From positions 496,001 to 560,000 of the forward strand of contig CAXXSY010000003.1 in assembly GCA_963665015.2 (NCBI GenBank): a stretch of DNA of 64,000 nucleotides, read 5' to 3'. Below the pieces are notes generated by a model that saw nothing but the letters and a program-made list of their open reading frames with translations, ran no database searches and was not told the origin of the DNA. Position 1 is the first letter of the stretch. Each line of letters starts with the position of its first letter. This DNA is from G963662655 sp963665015. Its GTDB lineage: Bacteria; Cloacimonadota; Cloacimonadia; Cloacimonadales; JAIOQZ01. The translations under genes were made by a program, and so were the position numbers. Below are positions 1 through 7,737 of this stretch, piece by piece.

Positions 1-271
1 TTGTCATACCCGCGACGGTAATCGCTGCGGCCAGAGCTACAGTAAAAGCGCCGCCCATCGCGTTGACCGAACCGAGCTTGCCGAGTGTCTGTGAAGCTCC
101 GGCACCTTCATATACGGCACCGATGATCACGAATACGGAGGTCACAATCGCCGCCGTCCGGAATTTGACCATCTTGGTCGAGACGGCCGGGCCAAAGACA
201 TTCGCCGCGTTATTCGCGCCCAGCGACCAGGCGAGGAAGAGACCGCTGGAGAGATAAATGAGCAGGATCAC
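1..271 (-). CDS. PiT-family inorganic phosphate permease (N-terminal part, cut by window edge)
   Basis: About 90 residues are visible, read from a GTG at 269-271 that lies three bases after the stop of the DUF47 gene. Residues 20-33 read GANNAANVFGPAVS, the PiT signature (GANDxANxxGxxVG-like) at the first membrane helix, followed by a second hydrophobic helix (VTSVFVIIGAVYEGAGA). PiT permeases bring phosphate or metal-phosphate across the inner membrane using a proton or sodium gradient. The pairing with an upstream DUF47 protein is the usual genomic arrangement for this family. The C-terminal three quarters lie outside the window, so completeness cannot be judged. The GTG start is chosen because of the short coupling distance and the position of the motif. 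Confidence 0.85.
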   Translation of the reverse strand, partial: MILLIYLSSGLFLAWSLGANNAANVFGPAVSTKMVKFRTAAIVTSVFVIIGAVYEGAGASQTLGKLGSVNAMGGAFTVALAAAITVAGMT

Positions 272-274
272 GGC

Positions 275-913
275 TTACACCTGCCTTTTAATAGTGTAGA
301 TCGAAAGCCGGTCCGCCATGGTTTCGGAGTAGTCGGAGATGTGCTCGACGTGTAGCGCGAAATAGCGCAGGTGAATCTTGCAGGCGAGCTCGAGATCGCT
401 CTGGAAGATGGCGCGTTTCAGGCGTTCGGCGATCTTGTCCGCTTCCTTCTCGTGCAGATAGACCTTGTGGAGGTGATCCGGCACGGTTCTGACGTTGCGG
501 AAAAAGCAGCGCACGCCCGATATCAGGGCATCGACGCTGTCCTCGCTGGCGATGGAGAGTTCGACGTACTGTTCCGCGAATTCCTTCGGGATGACGGGGC
601 ATTCCACGGAGAATTGTAGCAACGTCTCCTTGATATTGTCGATGATGTCGTCCGTGTTCTCGAGAATGGCGAGCACGTCGCCGCGCGCTTCGGGGATCAG
701 GGTGTGTTCGTAGAGCTCTACCTCGATATCCCGACGCAGCTTGTCCGCTACGCTCTCAAGTTCCGAGACTTTCAGCCTGCGTGCCTCGAATTCCTCGGTG
801 TTGCCTTCCACGTAAAATCGGATGGCCTTGCTGAAAAGGATCGCGCCCTGGCTGATAACATCCAGAAATTCGTCGATCATTCGCTCGATGCGTTTGGTTC
901 TTCTTAGTAACAT
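275..913 (-). CDS. DUF47 / PhoU-like phosphate transport accessory protein
   Basis: This 212-residue all-helical protein is the normal length for the DUF47 (TIGR00153) family. Charged PhoU-type metal-binding helices are visible: ESVADKLRRDIEVELY near residue 53, HEKEADKIAERLKRAI near residue 150 and DYSETMADRL near residue 195. The family is thought to control or couple PiT permeases in the cytoplasm. The gene sits 19 bp after tctA and 3 bp before the PiT gene, so it is almost certainly cotranscribed with both. Nothing is truncated. The alternative name, PhoU itself, is less likely because PhoU belongs with pst genes, which are absent here. Confidence 0.85.
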   Translation of the reverse strand: MLLRRTKRIERMIDEFLDVISQGAILFSKAIRFYVEGNTEEFEARRLKVSELESVADKLRRDIEVELYEHTLIPEARGDVLAILENTDDIIDNIKETLLQFSVECPVIPKEFAEQYVELSIASEDSVDALISGVRCFFRNVRTVPDHLHKVYLHEKEADKIAERLKRAIFQSDLELACKIHLRYFALHVEHISDYSETMADRLSIYTIKRQV

Positions 914-932
914 AGTTTCTACCTCGTATTGA

Positions 933-2405
933 TCACTTGCGGTGAATAGCCTCCCGCAAGATGGGGAAGATGACGGAAATTACCGCAATACTCAATATTG
1001 TCAAACTGATCGGTCTTGTAAAGAAAATTTCGTAGCCACCCATTTTCACGGCGTTGCGAAAATTCTCTTCCGCGATGCGCCCCAACACGATACCCAGCAC
1101 CACAGGTGCGACCGGATAGTCGTACCGCCGCATCAGCCAGCCCAGGATTCCGAAGCCCACGCAGATCGCCACGTCGAACAGCGAGTTGTTCACCGCGAAC
1201 GCACCGATAATGGATACGGCGAAGATCAGGGGAAACAGAACCTCGCGCGGAACCTGCGTCACTTTGACCCACAGCTTGCTGCCCAGTAGTCCCAGCGCAA
1301 GCAGCACGAAATTGGCAATCAGCAGACTGGCGAACAGTCCATAGACGACCTCGGGCGCGGTCTCGAAGAGGCGTGGGCCAGGATCGAGATCGTGGATCAT
1401 CAGAGCGCCGATGAGGACAGCCGTCGATGCGCTGCCCGGGATGCCGAGAGTCAGAAGCGGTACCAGTGCACCGCCCACCGAACTGCTGTTGGAAGCCTCC
1501 GCCGCCGCGACGCCTTCCGGACATCCATTGCCGTATTCGTCCGGTGTCTTGCTCATTCGCTTGGAGATGTCGTAGGAGATGAACGACGCGATGGTAGCAC
1601 CCGCGCCGGGGAATATCCCGATGATCGTTCCGATGACGGAGGAGCGCAGGATCGTCCACTTCAGGCGCCAGTACTCCGGTATCGAGGGCCAGTGCGATTT
1701 GCCGCCCTCGAATTTCTGCACCTCGAATTCGTGCGCCTCGAACTGCCGGAACACCTCGCTGAGCGCGAAGAGTCCGATCAGGATGGGGATCAGACTGAAG
1801 CCGTCGAAGAGTTCGGTGACGCCAAAGGAGAAGCGATTGACGCCGGTCTGTTCCATGCCGACGGTGCGGAGAAGCAGTCCGAGAAAGACGGCGGTGAAGG
1901 CCTTGAGCCAGTTCTTGCCGCCCAACGACGCGACGGTGGTCAGTCCGAAGAACGCCAGCGCGAAGTACTCCGCAGGATGGAATTTCAGCGCGACCTTTGC
2001 CAGCGGGATCGAGAAGAAGATCAGGATAATCGTGCCGACGATGCCGCCCACGGTGGAAGATATGAGCGAGATGCCCAGCCCGACACCGGGTTTGCCCTTT
2101 TGGGTTAGCGGATAGCCGTCAAAGGAGGTGACCACGGCGGACGCGGTTCCGGGCGCGTTGATGGTGACCGCGGTGATGGAGCCGCCGTAATTCGCCGCGA
2201 TGTAGATGGATATAAGCAGGATCAGCGCCAGCGAAGGATCGAGTGCGTAGGTGAACGGCACCAGCAGCGCGACGCCCATCGAGGGTGAAAGCCCGGGCAT
2301 AGCGCCGGCGAGGATACCGAAGACCACGCCGGTCACGATGGCGACCATCGGTGCCCAGCCTCCGATATAGCCGAATCCTTCCAGCAGGTGTGTCAGAATT
2401 TCCAT
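933..2405 (-). CDS. tctA: Tripartite tricarboxylate transporter large membrane subunit TctA
   Basis: The protein has 490 residues, the normal TctA length, with about 10-12 hydrophobic segments. It has two family blocks: YGGSITAVTINAPGTASAVV near residue 75 followed by SFDGYPLTQKG, and PGAGATIASFISYDISKR near residue 265 followed by NSSSVGGALVPLLTLGIPGS near residue 305. TctA is the ion-coupled membrane subunit that receives carboxylates such as citrate from the TctC binding protein. Its ATG lies four bases after the stop of the upstream TctC-TctB fusion, so the two genes form a complete transporter in two polypeptides. The substrate cannot be read from the sequence. The neighbours are phosphate and polyphosphate genes, which is unusual for this transporter. 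Confidence 0.93.
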   Translation of the reverse strand: MEILTHLLEGFGYIGGWAPMVAIVTGVVFGILAGAMPGLSPSMGVALLVPFTYALDPSLALILLISIYIAANYGGSITAVTINAPGTASAVVTSFDGYPLTQKGKPGVGLGISLISSTVGGIVGTIILIFFSIPLAKVALKFHPAEYFALAFFGLTTVASLGGKNWLKAFTAVFLGLLLRTVGMEQTGVNRFSFGVTELFDGFSLIPILIGLFALSEVFRQFEAHEFEVQKFEGGKSHWPSIPEYWRLKWTILRSSVIGTIIGIFPGAGATIASFISYDISKRMSKTPDEYGNGCPEGVAAAEASNSSSVGGALVPLLTLGIPGSASTAVLIGALMIHDLDPGPRLFETAPEVVYGLFASLLIANFVLLALGLLGSKLWVKVTQVPREVLFPLIFAVSIIGAFAVNNSLFDVAICVGFGILGWLMRRYDYPVAPVVLGIVLGRIAEENFRNAVKMGGYEIFFTRPISLTILSIAVISVIFPILREAIHRK

Positions 2406-2409
2406 GCGC

Positions 2410-3942
2410 TTACCCCATCGCTTTCAGCAGGATTCCGGTCGGCAACGCGACGTGCAGGAGGTGGAAGAAGAGCGCGTACGATAGCGCCGCCCACAGGACG
2501 GTGATCAGGACAATGGCGATCTTCCTTCGGTATCCCAACAGCCACATGGCGACGGGCAGAAAGCAGATCGTCGAGATGAAATAGCCGATGTAGTGGATCG
2601 CGGGGATATAGAGCAACAAGAGGACGATGAACTGAAATACCGTGTCCAGCCTGCCGGGCTTCGGATCCGTCTCTTCCTTTCCGAGGAGTACCTTGATGTA
2701 CAGGATGACGCCGAAGAGGATCAGGAAGATCGACCACAGCCTCGGAACGATCGCCGGTCCGTAACTCTCGCCGCTACGGAACCGGGTGGAGAGCATCCAG
2801 AAAAACAGCGACAGGCTGATGAAGAAGATGGGGAAGAGAATTCTGCCGGTGTATTGGAATAGCCTCGATTTGAGCCGGATACCAGCCAGGGCGAAGAGGA
2901 GAATCTGTACCATGAGGATGCCCAACGTCATCAGCTCCATGTTCGGTCCGTGCGGTCCGGGGTTCTCCGTCGGACGATGTTCCGGTTCGATCAGACCCAG
3001 TCCGGCCAGGTAGTGGTGAAATTCCCTGCGATCCTGTTCGACGATCCGGTGAAATTTTTCGGGTCCGTAGTGGACGACTTCGATACCGCCTTTCTCCCAG
3101 AATCCGCGCCAGTCGGGATCGTCGGTAACCTTGTCGATCAGGTCGGCATACCAGTCGAGCGCACTTTTCGGCGTTCCCTTCTTCACCGCGAATCCGCGCC
3201 ACATGATCTCGTGCTCGAGCTTGGGAAGACCGAGCTCGGTGAAGGTGGGGACATCGGGGAACTGGGGCAGTCGTTTTTCCGCGGAAAGGGCGCAAATCTT
3301 CAGGTCGGGATTGCCGCCGATGTCGCGCGGATTTCCCACGTAGCAGACGCCCTGCTTGCCCAAGAGCGCGGTTTTGGCTGCGCCACCGCTTTTAAACGGG
3401 ATCCACTTGCAGGCGATTCCGCAGCGCTCCCAAAGCTTCATCGCCATGATGTGGTCGAGCCCGCCTGCCGCGGGTCCCAGCCATATCTGCTCGCCGGGAC
3501 GGTTTTTCGCGTCCTCGACGATCTCTTCCCAGGTATCGATGTCGGCGTTGCGGTTGGTGATCACGCATTCGGGGTCAGCCATGAGCATGGCGAACCAGTT
3601 GAGGTCGTTCGGATCGACTGCCGCGTTAGCGCCAACCAGAAACGAGATGTTCGACTTGGTTCCGGCGAAGATCGTGTAGCCGTCGGCAGGAGCTTGCAGG
3701 ACGCTTTGGATACCGACCGCACCGCCGGCGCCCGGACGGTTTTCCACCACGAAGGTGGCGTCAGTGTATTTCGAGGCGACGTCGGTGAACTTCCGCGCGG
3801 TGATGTCGATCAATCCGCCCGGCGCGGTATAGACCACCACCTTGATCGGGCGATTGGGGAAGGCTTCTTCATTGGCTCTGGCACAGGACAAAAGGATTGC
3901 AATGATGATGACGAGGCTCGAAATTCGGATCAATCGATTCAT
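2410..3942 (-). CDS. Fused TctC (binding protein) - TctB (small membrane subunit) of a tripartite tricarboxylate transporter
   Basis: This single 510-residue frame holds two subunits that are normally separate. Residues 1-20 form a lipoprotein signal ending in the lipobox LLSC. Residues 25-325 are a TctC/BugT-type periplasmic binding protein (FPNRPIKVVVYTAPGGLIDITAR, then VENRPGAGGAVG and PADGYTIFAG). From about residue 335 the protein is TctB (DUF1468), with SYGPAIVPRLWSIFLILFGV and a last helix ending LLHVALPTG, both diagnostic. One extra hydrophobic helix (LMTLGILMVQILLFALAGI) lies between the domains and could return the chain to the cytoplasmic side before the TctB helices begin. It starts nine bases after the ppx gene stop, with a GGAGGT about 11 bases upstream of ATG. 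The fusion is seen directly; the topology argument is inference. Confidence 0.88.
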   Translation of the reverse strand: MNRLIRISSLVIIIAILLSCARANEEAFPNRPIKVVVYTAPGGLIDITARKFTDVASKYTDATFVVENRPGAGGAVGIQSVLQAPADGYTIFAGTKSNISFLVGANAAVDPNDLNWFAMLMADPECVITNRNADIDTWEEIVEDAKNRPGEQIWLGPAAGGLDHIMAMKLWERCGIACKWIPFKSGGAAKTALLGKQGVCYVGNPRDIGGNPDLKICALSAEKRLPQFPDVPTFTELGLPKLEHEIMWRGFAVKKGTPKSALDWYADLIDKVTDDPDWRGFWEKGGIEVVHYGPEKFHRIVEQDRREFHHYLAGLGLIEPEHRPTENPGPHGPNMELMTLGILMVQILLFALAGIRLKSRLFQYTGRILFPIFFISLSLFFWMLSTRFRSGESYGPAIVPRLWSIFLILFGVILYIKVLLGKEETDPKPGRLDTVFQFIVLLLLYIPAIHYIGYFISTICFLPVAMWLLGYRRKIAIVLITVLWAALSYALFFHLLHVALPTGILLKAMG

Positions 3943-3951
3943 GGCTGGACG

Positions 3952-4866
3952 CTACCTCCCGAGTTTTTCGTAGGTCAGTCCGTGCCGCAACCCGCGGTCG
4001 CTGACGACCAGTCCATCGACATCGAACCGTTTCATGATCGCCTCGACGATCAGCGCGCCGGCAAGGATCACGTCCGCACGCTTGGGCTGTAAGCCGGTGA
4101 TTTTCTTGCGCTGCTCGATCGTCCTGGACGCGTAGTTGTCGATTTGTTTCTGCACTTCCGACAGCGATAAGACGCTGCCCTGCACGATGTCGGGATTGAA
4201 CTTCTCCATCTTGTGCATCACAGCGCACAGGCTGGTAACGGTTCCTCCGATGCCCACCAGTCGGCGGATGTCGCCCTTGACGTCGTTCTTGTCGAAGAAG
4301 CTTTCGATGTAGCTCCGGGCGCGGACCAGCTCGTCGGCTCCGACCGGATCGGAAATCAGGATGTTCTCGGTGATCAGTACTGCGCCGATGTCCAGGCTGA
4401 ACCGCCGCTGGATGTCGTCGCCGTGACCGAAGATGAATTCGGTGCTGCCGCCGCCGGTGTCGATGATCAGTACGTTTTCGTTGCCCACGCCGACGCCGGA
4501 GACCACCGCCAGATAGGACAATCGCGCCTCTTCCTCGCCCGGAAGGACGTTGACGATCAGCCCGAGTTCCTTGCGGGCGCGATCGATGAATTCCTTCGCG
4601 TTCTTCGCGCTTCGCAGGCACATGGTTCCCACAGCGGTGAATTGGTCGATGCCGTGTTTTTCTCTGCCGAGTAGCATGAACTCGCGGAGCGCTTCGATGT
4701 TGCGCGCCATGGCCTCTTCGGAGAGCATGCCGGTGCGAGTCAGCCCGTCGCCCAGGCGCGAGATGTTGTTGGTGTCGTAGAGCACCTCGATGCCCTTTTC
4801 CGTCTTTTCGGCTACGTGAAATTTTATGGAATTGGTTCCGATATCCAGCACTGCGAAACGATTCAT
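3952..4866 (-). CDS. Ppx/GppA-family phosphatase (exopolyphosphatase-like)
   Basis: The product has 304 residues and corresponds to the short, N-terminal-core form of the Ppx/GppA family without the C-terminal HD domain. The actin-like phosphate loops are present: DIGTNSIKFHVAE at the start and NVLIIDTGGGSTEFIFG near residue 130. The start is the ATG preceded by GGGGGGAGAT at 4866 rather than the in-frame ATG four codons upstream, which has no ribosome site. Family members remove terminal phosphate from polyphosphate or the 5' phosphate from pppGpp in the cytoplasm. It lies 20 bp downstream of a CYTH protein and 9 bp upstream of the TctC-TctB gene, so all three are probably one transcript. 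The polyphosphate role is favoured by the CYTH and PiT neighbours but not proven. Confidence 0.88.
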   Translation of the reverse strand: MNRFAVLDIGTNSIKFHVAEKTEKGIEVLYDTNNISRLGDGLTRTGMLSEEAMARNIEALREFMLLGREKHGIDQFTAVGTMCLRSAKNAKEFIDRARKELGLIVNVLPGEEEARLSYLAVVSGVGVGNENVLIIDTGGGSTEFIFGHGDDIQRRFSLDIGAVLITENILISDPVGADELVRARSYIESFFDKNDVKGDIRRLVGIGGTVTSLCAVMHKMEKFNPDIVQGSVLSLSEVQKQIDNYASRTIEQRKKITGLQPKRADVILAGALIVEAIMKRFDVDGLVVSDRGLRHGLTYEKLGR

Positions 4867-4886
4867 ATCTCCCCCCATCGACCGTT

Positions 4887-5468
4887 TCAGATCAGTCCGG
4901 CCGATTTCTTCATGGCGTGGATGTAGTTGATGTTCTGCTGGTTCGCGTCAACGAAGCGTCCCGCCAGCTTTTTGACCAGATCGATGTCCTCGTGCTCGAA
5001 GGCGATGGTCTGGATCGGCTTGCCGTTGAACGTGACTTCCGCGAACTCGCAGATGCAGTTTTCGATATTGAAAATGTGGCGCACCTTGGTCACCTCGACC
5101 GTGAAAAGGTCGTCGAGGTTTCCGACGATTCCGGTCATGAATTCGTCGAATGCGTACTCGTCTTTGTCCAGCCACGGCATTGGCAGCCCGAACGCCTTGA
5201 AGATCAGCGCCAGTTGATTGATATCGACCGGGAAACCGTTCTTACCCAGCACGGTCCATTGCTCGATGCCTTCGGGGCTTCGCCGCAGAAGCGTCTTGAT
5301 GTCGATCATCTCGAACCGGATTTTAATATTGTCGTCGCTCCGGCGTGAGAGGATGTAGGTCTCCTCGCTCTCTTTCATGCCGGTCTTTTCGTATGACTCG
5401 AATTTGTGCAGATACTCTCGCAGGTTGTTGTCGAAAGTTCTCCATTCCCAACGCGGTATAATTTTCAT
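4887..5468 (-). CDS. CYTH-like (triphosphate tunnel) domain protein
   Basis: The product has 193 residues starting at the ATG preceded by AAGGGAGGATCCGGG; the longer in-frame N-terminus is unlikely to be translated. The pattern of alternating strands with paired charged residues fits the CYTH/triphosphate-tunnel fold: TYILSRRSDDNIKIRFE near residue 33, GIEQWTVLGKNGFPV near residue 60, and CICEFAEVTFNGKPIQTIAF near residue 135. The canonical N-terminal ExExK is not intact (here RWEWRTF), so the assignment is moderate. CYTH proteins bind or hydrolyse triphosphates and polyphosphate, and they are often encoded beside Ppx or polyphosphate kinase, which matches the next gene. It is the first gene of the minus-strand run that reaches the window edge. 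Confidence 0.6.
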   Translation of the reverse strand: MKIIPRWEWRTFDNNLREYLHKFESYEKTGMKESEETYILSRRSDDNIKIRFEMIDIKTLLRRSPEGIEQWTVLGKNGFPVDINQLALIFKAFGLPMPWLDKDEYAFDEFMTGIVGNLDDLFTVEVTKVRHIFNIENCICEFAEVTFNGKPIQTIAFEHEDIDLVKKLAGRFVDANQQNINYIHAMKKSAGLI

Positions 5469-5728
5469 CCCGGATCCTCCCTTGATGTCGGTTTCGCAAA
5501 CATTTTCACATGAAAAACATTTATCAATTAGCGTCAGGCGTTGTAACTCGTCAAACATTTTTTGATTCACGGAATTGCAATTTCATAATCAGGCGTCCTC
5601 ATGATGCGGATCCCGAATGTTGCGTGAAAATAATGAATGCCAATGTCGCGAGTGGAGCTATATTTATTTCATTAGACAGAAACATATGATTTTCATTGAT
5701 GGCACCAAACAACGCATAAGGAGAAATC
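5469..5728. other. Divergent intergenic region between the phosphate operon and the trans-sulfuration gene
   Basis: This 260-bp AT-rich gap separates two divergent transcription units, so it should hold both promoters. A clear AAGGAG ribosome site precedes the GTG at 5729. No convincing -35/-10 pair, Pho-box-like direct repeats or riboswitch could be picked out by eye, so nothing more specific is claimed. Confidence 0.4.
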
Positions 5729-6913
5729 GTGGATACGAAAAAACTTGGTTTCAATTCGAGACAAATACATGCAGGACACTTTTCCGATCAATACCTGAGC
5801 GTCTCCGTACCGATCTATCAGACCTCGACATTCTCGTTCAAGAGCGCGGATCACGGCGCGGCATGCTTCGCCGGCGAGGACGACGGATACATCTACACAC
5901 GACTGGGCAATCCCACCACTCGTGCGCTCGAAGAGGCGGTCGCGCAGCTCGAAGGCGGATTTGGCGGTATCGCGACGGCATCCGGCATGGGCGCTGTCAC
6001 CACCGTGTATATGAACTACCTTTCGCAGGGCACGCATATCGTATGCTCCGAAGCGGTTTATGGCCCCTCGCGCGGCGTTCTGGAGAAATATTTCAAGCGC
6101 TTCGGCGTGGAGGCGGATTTCGTCGATACCTCGAATCTCGACGCGATCAGAAAGGCGATCAAGCCCAACACCAAGCTGCTCTATATCGAGACGCCGGCCA
6201 ATCCCACCATCATTATCAGCGATATCCGAGCCTGCGCGGACCTCGCGCACGTAAACGGTTTCCCGCTGGTTGTGGATAACACCTTCTGCAGTCCGTACCT
6301 TCAGCGTCCGTTCGAGCTCGGAGCCGATGTCGTGCTCCACTCGATGACCAAGTTCATCAACGGGCACGCCGATATCGTGGGCGGTATCGTGATCGCGAAG
6401 ACGGAAGAGGACTACCGCTCGCTCTACGCGACCATGGCGAACATGGGTCCAAACATCGATCCGCATCAGGCGTTTCTTGCCTATCGCGGGTTGAAGACGC
6501 TCTCCATTCGTGTCGAACGCGCGCAAGAGAACGCGATGAAGGTCGCGAAGTACCTCGATGCGCATCCGAAGGTCGCGTGGATTCGCTACCCGGGACTCGA
6601 GTCGCATCCGCAGCACGAGCTGGCGAAGGAGCAGATGAAGGGCTTCGGCGCGATGATCTCGTTTGGCCTCAAAGGCGGACTCGAATCGGGTAAGACGCTC
6701 ATGGACAACGTGCAGCTCGCAGCGCTCGCGGTCTCTCTCGGCGGTGTCGAGACCCTCATCCAGCATCCGGCGTCCATGACCCACTCGCACGTTTCGAAGG
6801 AAGGAAAACTTGCCGCCGGTATTACTGACGAACTGGTGCGGCTCTCCGTTGGTATCGAGGATGTGGAGGACATCATCCATGATCTCGATCAAGCGCTCGT
6901 GAAAATCGGTTGA
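5729..6913 (+). CDS. Trans-sulfuration family PLP enzyme (methionine gamma-lyase / cystathionine gamma-lyase type)
   Basis: The protein has 394 residues, standard for the Cys/Met-metabolism PLP family, and starts at GTG 5729 behind AAGGAG. Visible elements are YTRLGNPTT at 56-64 (PLP phosphate binding), SGMGAV near 85, Tyr111 in VYGPSRGV, DNTFCSPY near 183, and the Schiff-base lysine at residue 208 in SMTKFINGHADIVGG. The enzyme would act in the cytoplasm on sulfur amino acids, cleaving or forming C-S bonds. The residue two after the active-site tyrosine is proline, whereas characterised methionine gamma-lyases carry cysteine there, so the exact reaction (lyase, cystathionine synthase or sulfhydrylase) is open. 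It is a monocistronic unit closed by a hairpin terminator. Confidence 0.85.
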   Translation: MDTKKLGFNSRQIHAGHFSDQYLSVSVPIYQTSTFSFKSADHGAACFAGEDDGYIYTRLGNPTTRALEEAVAQLEGGFGGIATASGMGAVTTVYMNYLSQGTHIVCSEAVYGPSRGVLEKYFKRFGVEADFVDTSNLDAIRKAIKPNTKLLYIETPANPTIIISDIRACADLAHVNGFPLVVDNTFCSPYLQRPFELGADVVLHSMTKFINGHADIVGGIVIAKTEEDYRSLYATMANMGPNIDPHQAFLAYRGLKTLSIRVERAQENAMKVAKYLDAHPKVAWIRYPGLESHPQHELAKEQMKGFGAMISFGLKGGLESGKTLMDNVQLAALAVSLGGVETLIQHPASMTHSHVSKEGKLAAGITDELVRLSVGIEDVEDIIHDLDQALVKIG

Positions 6914-6938
6914 TGCTGATCGATAAAGCATTATTCGA

Positions 6939-6966
6939 AGGACAGGTGAACATGCCTGTCCTTTTT
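6939..6966 (+). terminator. Rho-independent terminator after the trans-sulfuration gene
   Basis: AGGACAGG and CCTGTCCT form an eight-pair stem around a short loop, followed directly by a run of five T. It lies 26 bp past the stop codon. Confidence 0.8.
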
Positions 6967-7019
6967 CATTGACGAATCCTGTCACGCCACTATCCTTTCG
7001 GCATAAAAAGGAGACGATT

Positions 7020-7544
7020 ATGCAATTCATTGAACTTGTGAAGAAACGGTATTCGGTACGGAGCTATCAGGATCGCCCGGTGGAGCGGGAGAAGATCGAA
7101 AAGGTACTGGAGGCGGCGAGACTGGCTCCCACGGCGAAGAACTTGCAGCCCTTCCGGTTTATCGTAATCGAAAATGACGAGGACAGACAGCATGTGGCAA
7201 GAGCCTATCCGCGCAAGTGGGCGGAAGAGGTACCGGTGTTCATCGTGGTGTGCGTGGATCACGCACAGGCGTGGCGCAGGCCGGACGGCAAGAGCTACGG
7301 CGATGTGGATGCAGCCATCGCGGTCGATCATATGACGCTCGCGGCGGCGGAACTCGGACTTGGCACCTGCTGGGTGGGCTATTTCGACAGCTTCATGCTG
7401 AGCCAGTCGCTGAAGCTTCCCGAAGGCATCGAGCCTGTCGTCGTGCTGCCGATCGGATACCCGAAGACGGACGAGACTCCCGAACGCCACCTGAAACGTA
7501 AATCGCTGGATGAACTGGTGGAATACAGGAACCTCATCCCCTAA
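7020..7544 (+). CDS. Nitroreductase-family flavoprotein
   Basis: The product has 174 residues starting at ATG 7020 behind AAAAGGAGACGATT; the in-frame ATG at 6969 lacks a ribosome site. It opens with FIELVKKRYSVRSYQDRPVE and LEAARLAPTAKNLQPFRFIV, the FMN-binding signature of the NfsA/NfsB-like family, and has AAAELGLGTCWVGYF near residue 115 and VLPIGYPKT near 143. Such enzymes bind FMN and use NAD(P)H to reduce nitro compounds, quinones or related substrates in the cytoplasm. The last codons and the stop (CTCATCCCCTAA) coincide with the beginning of a dispersed repeat, so the native C-terminus may have been replaced. The physiological substrate is unknown. Confidence 0.9.
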   Translation: MQFIELVKKRYSVRSYQDRPVEREKIEKVLEAARLAPTAKNLQPFRFIVIENDEDRQHVARAYPRKWAEEVPVFIVVCVDHAQAWRRPDGKSYGDVDAAIAVDHMTLAAAELGLGTCWVGYFDSFMLSQSLKLPEGIEPVVVLPIGYPKTDETPERHLKRKSLDELVEYRNLIP

Positions 7545-7680
7545 CCCCTTCTTCCGTCCCGATGGATCGGGAGACGAAGGGGAGCCGACGGGTGAGCATC
7601 TTTATAACTCCCTCGCCCGCTTGCGGGAGAGGGTTGGGGTGAGGGTATCGTGTCTGCTTGCGGGAGAGGGTTTGGTTGAA
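7531..7680. repeat. Composite palindromic repeat (family D, copy 1)
   Basis: The block runs from CCTCATCCCCTAACCCC through CGTCCCGATGGATCGGGA, and ends with CCCTCGCCCGCTTGCGGG followed by AGAGGGTTGGGGTGAGGGT. The same ordered elements occur in the opposite orientation at 56345-56466. A partial second unit (GCTTGCGGGAGAGGGTTTGG) follows. The start overlaps the end of the nitroreductase gene. Confidence 0.75.
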
Positions 7681-7737
7681 GGTTTCGGTCTGAAAACTGC
7701 AACGAATCAGGTAGATTGTACAAAGGAGGTATCTGGC

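Noticed and set aside
5693..7030. Long antisense open frame (445 codons) opposite the trans-sulfuration gene
   Set aside because: It has no ribosome site and no recognisable domain, and it mirrors the codon bias of the real gene on the other strand.
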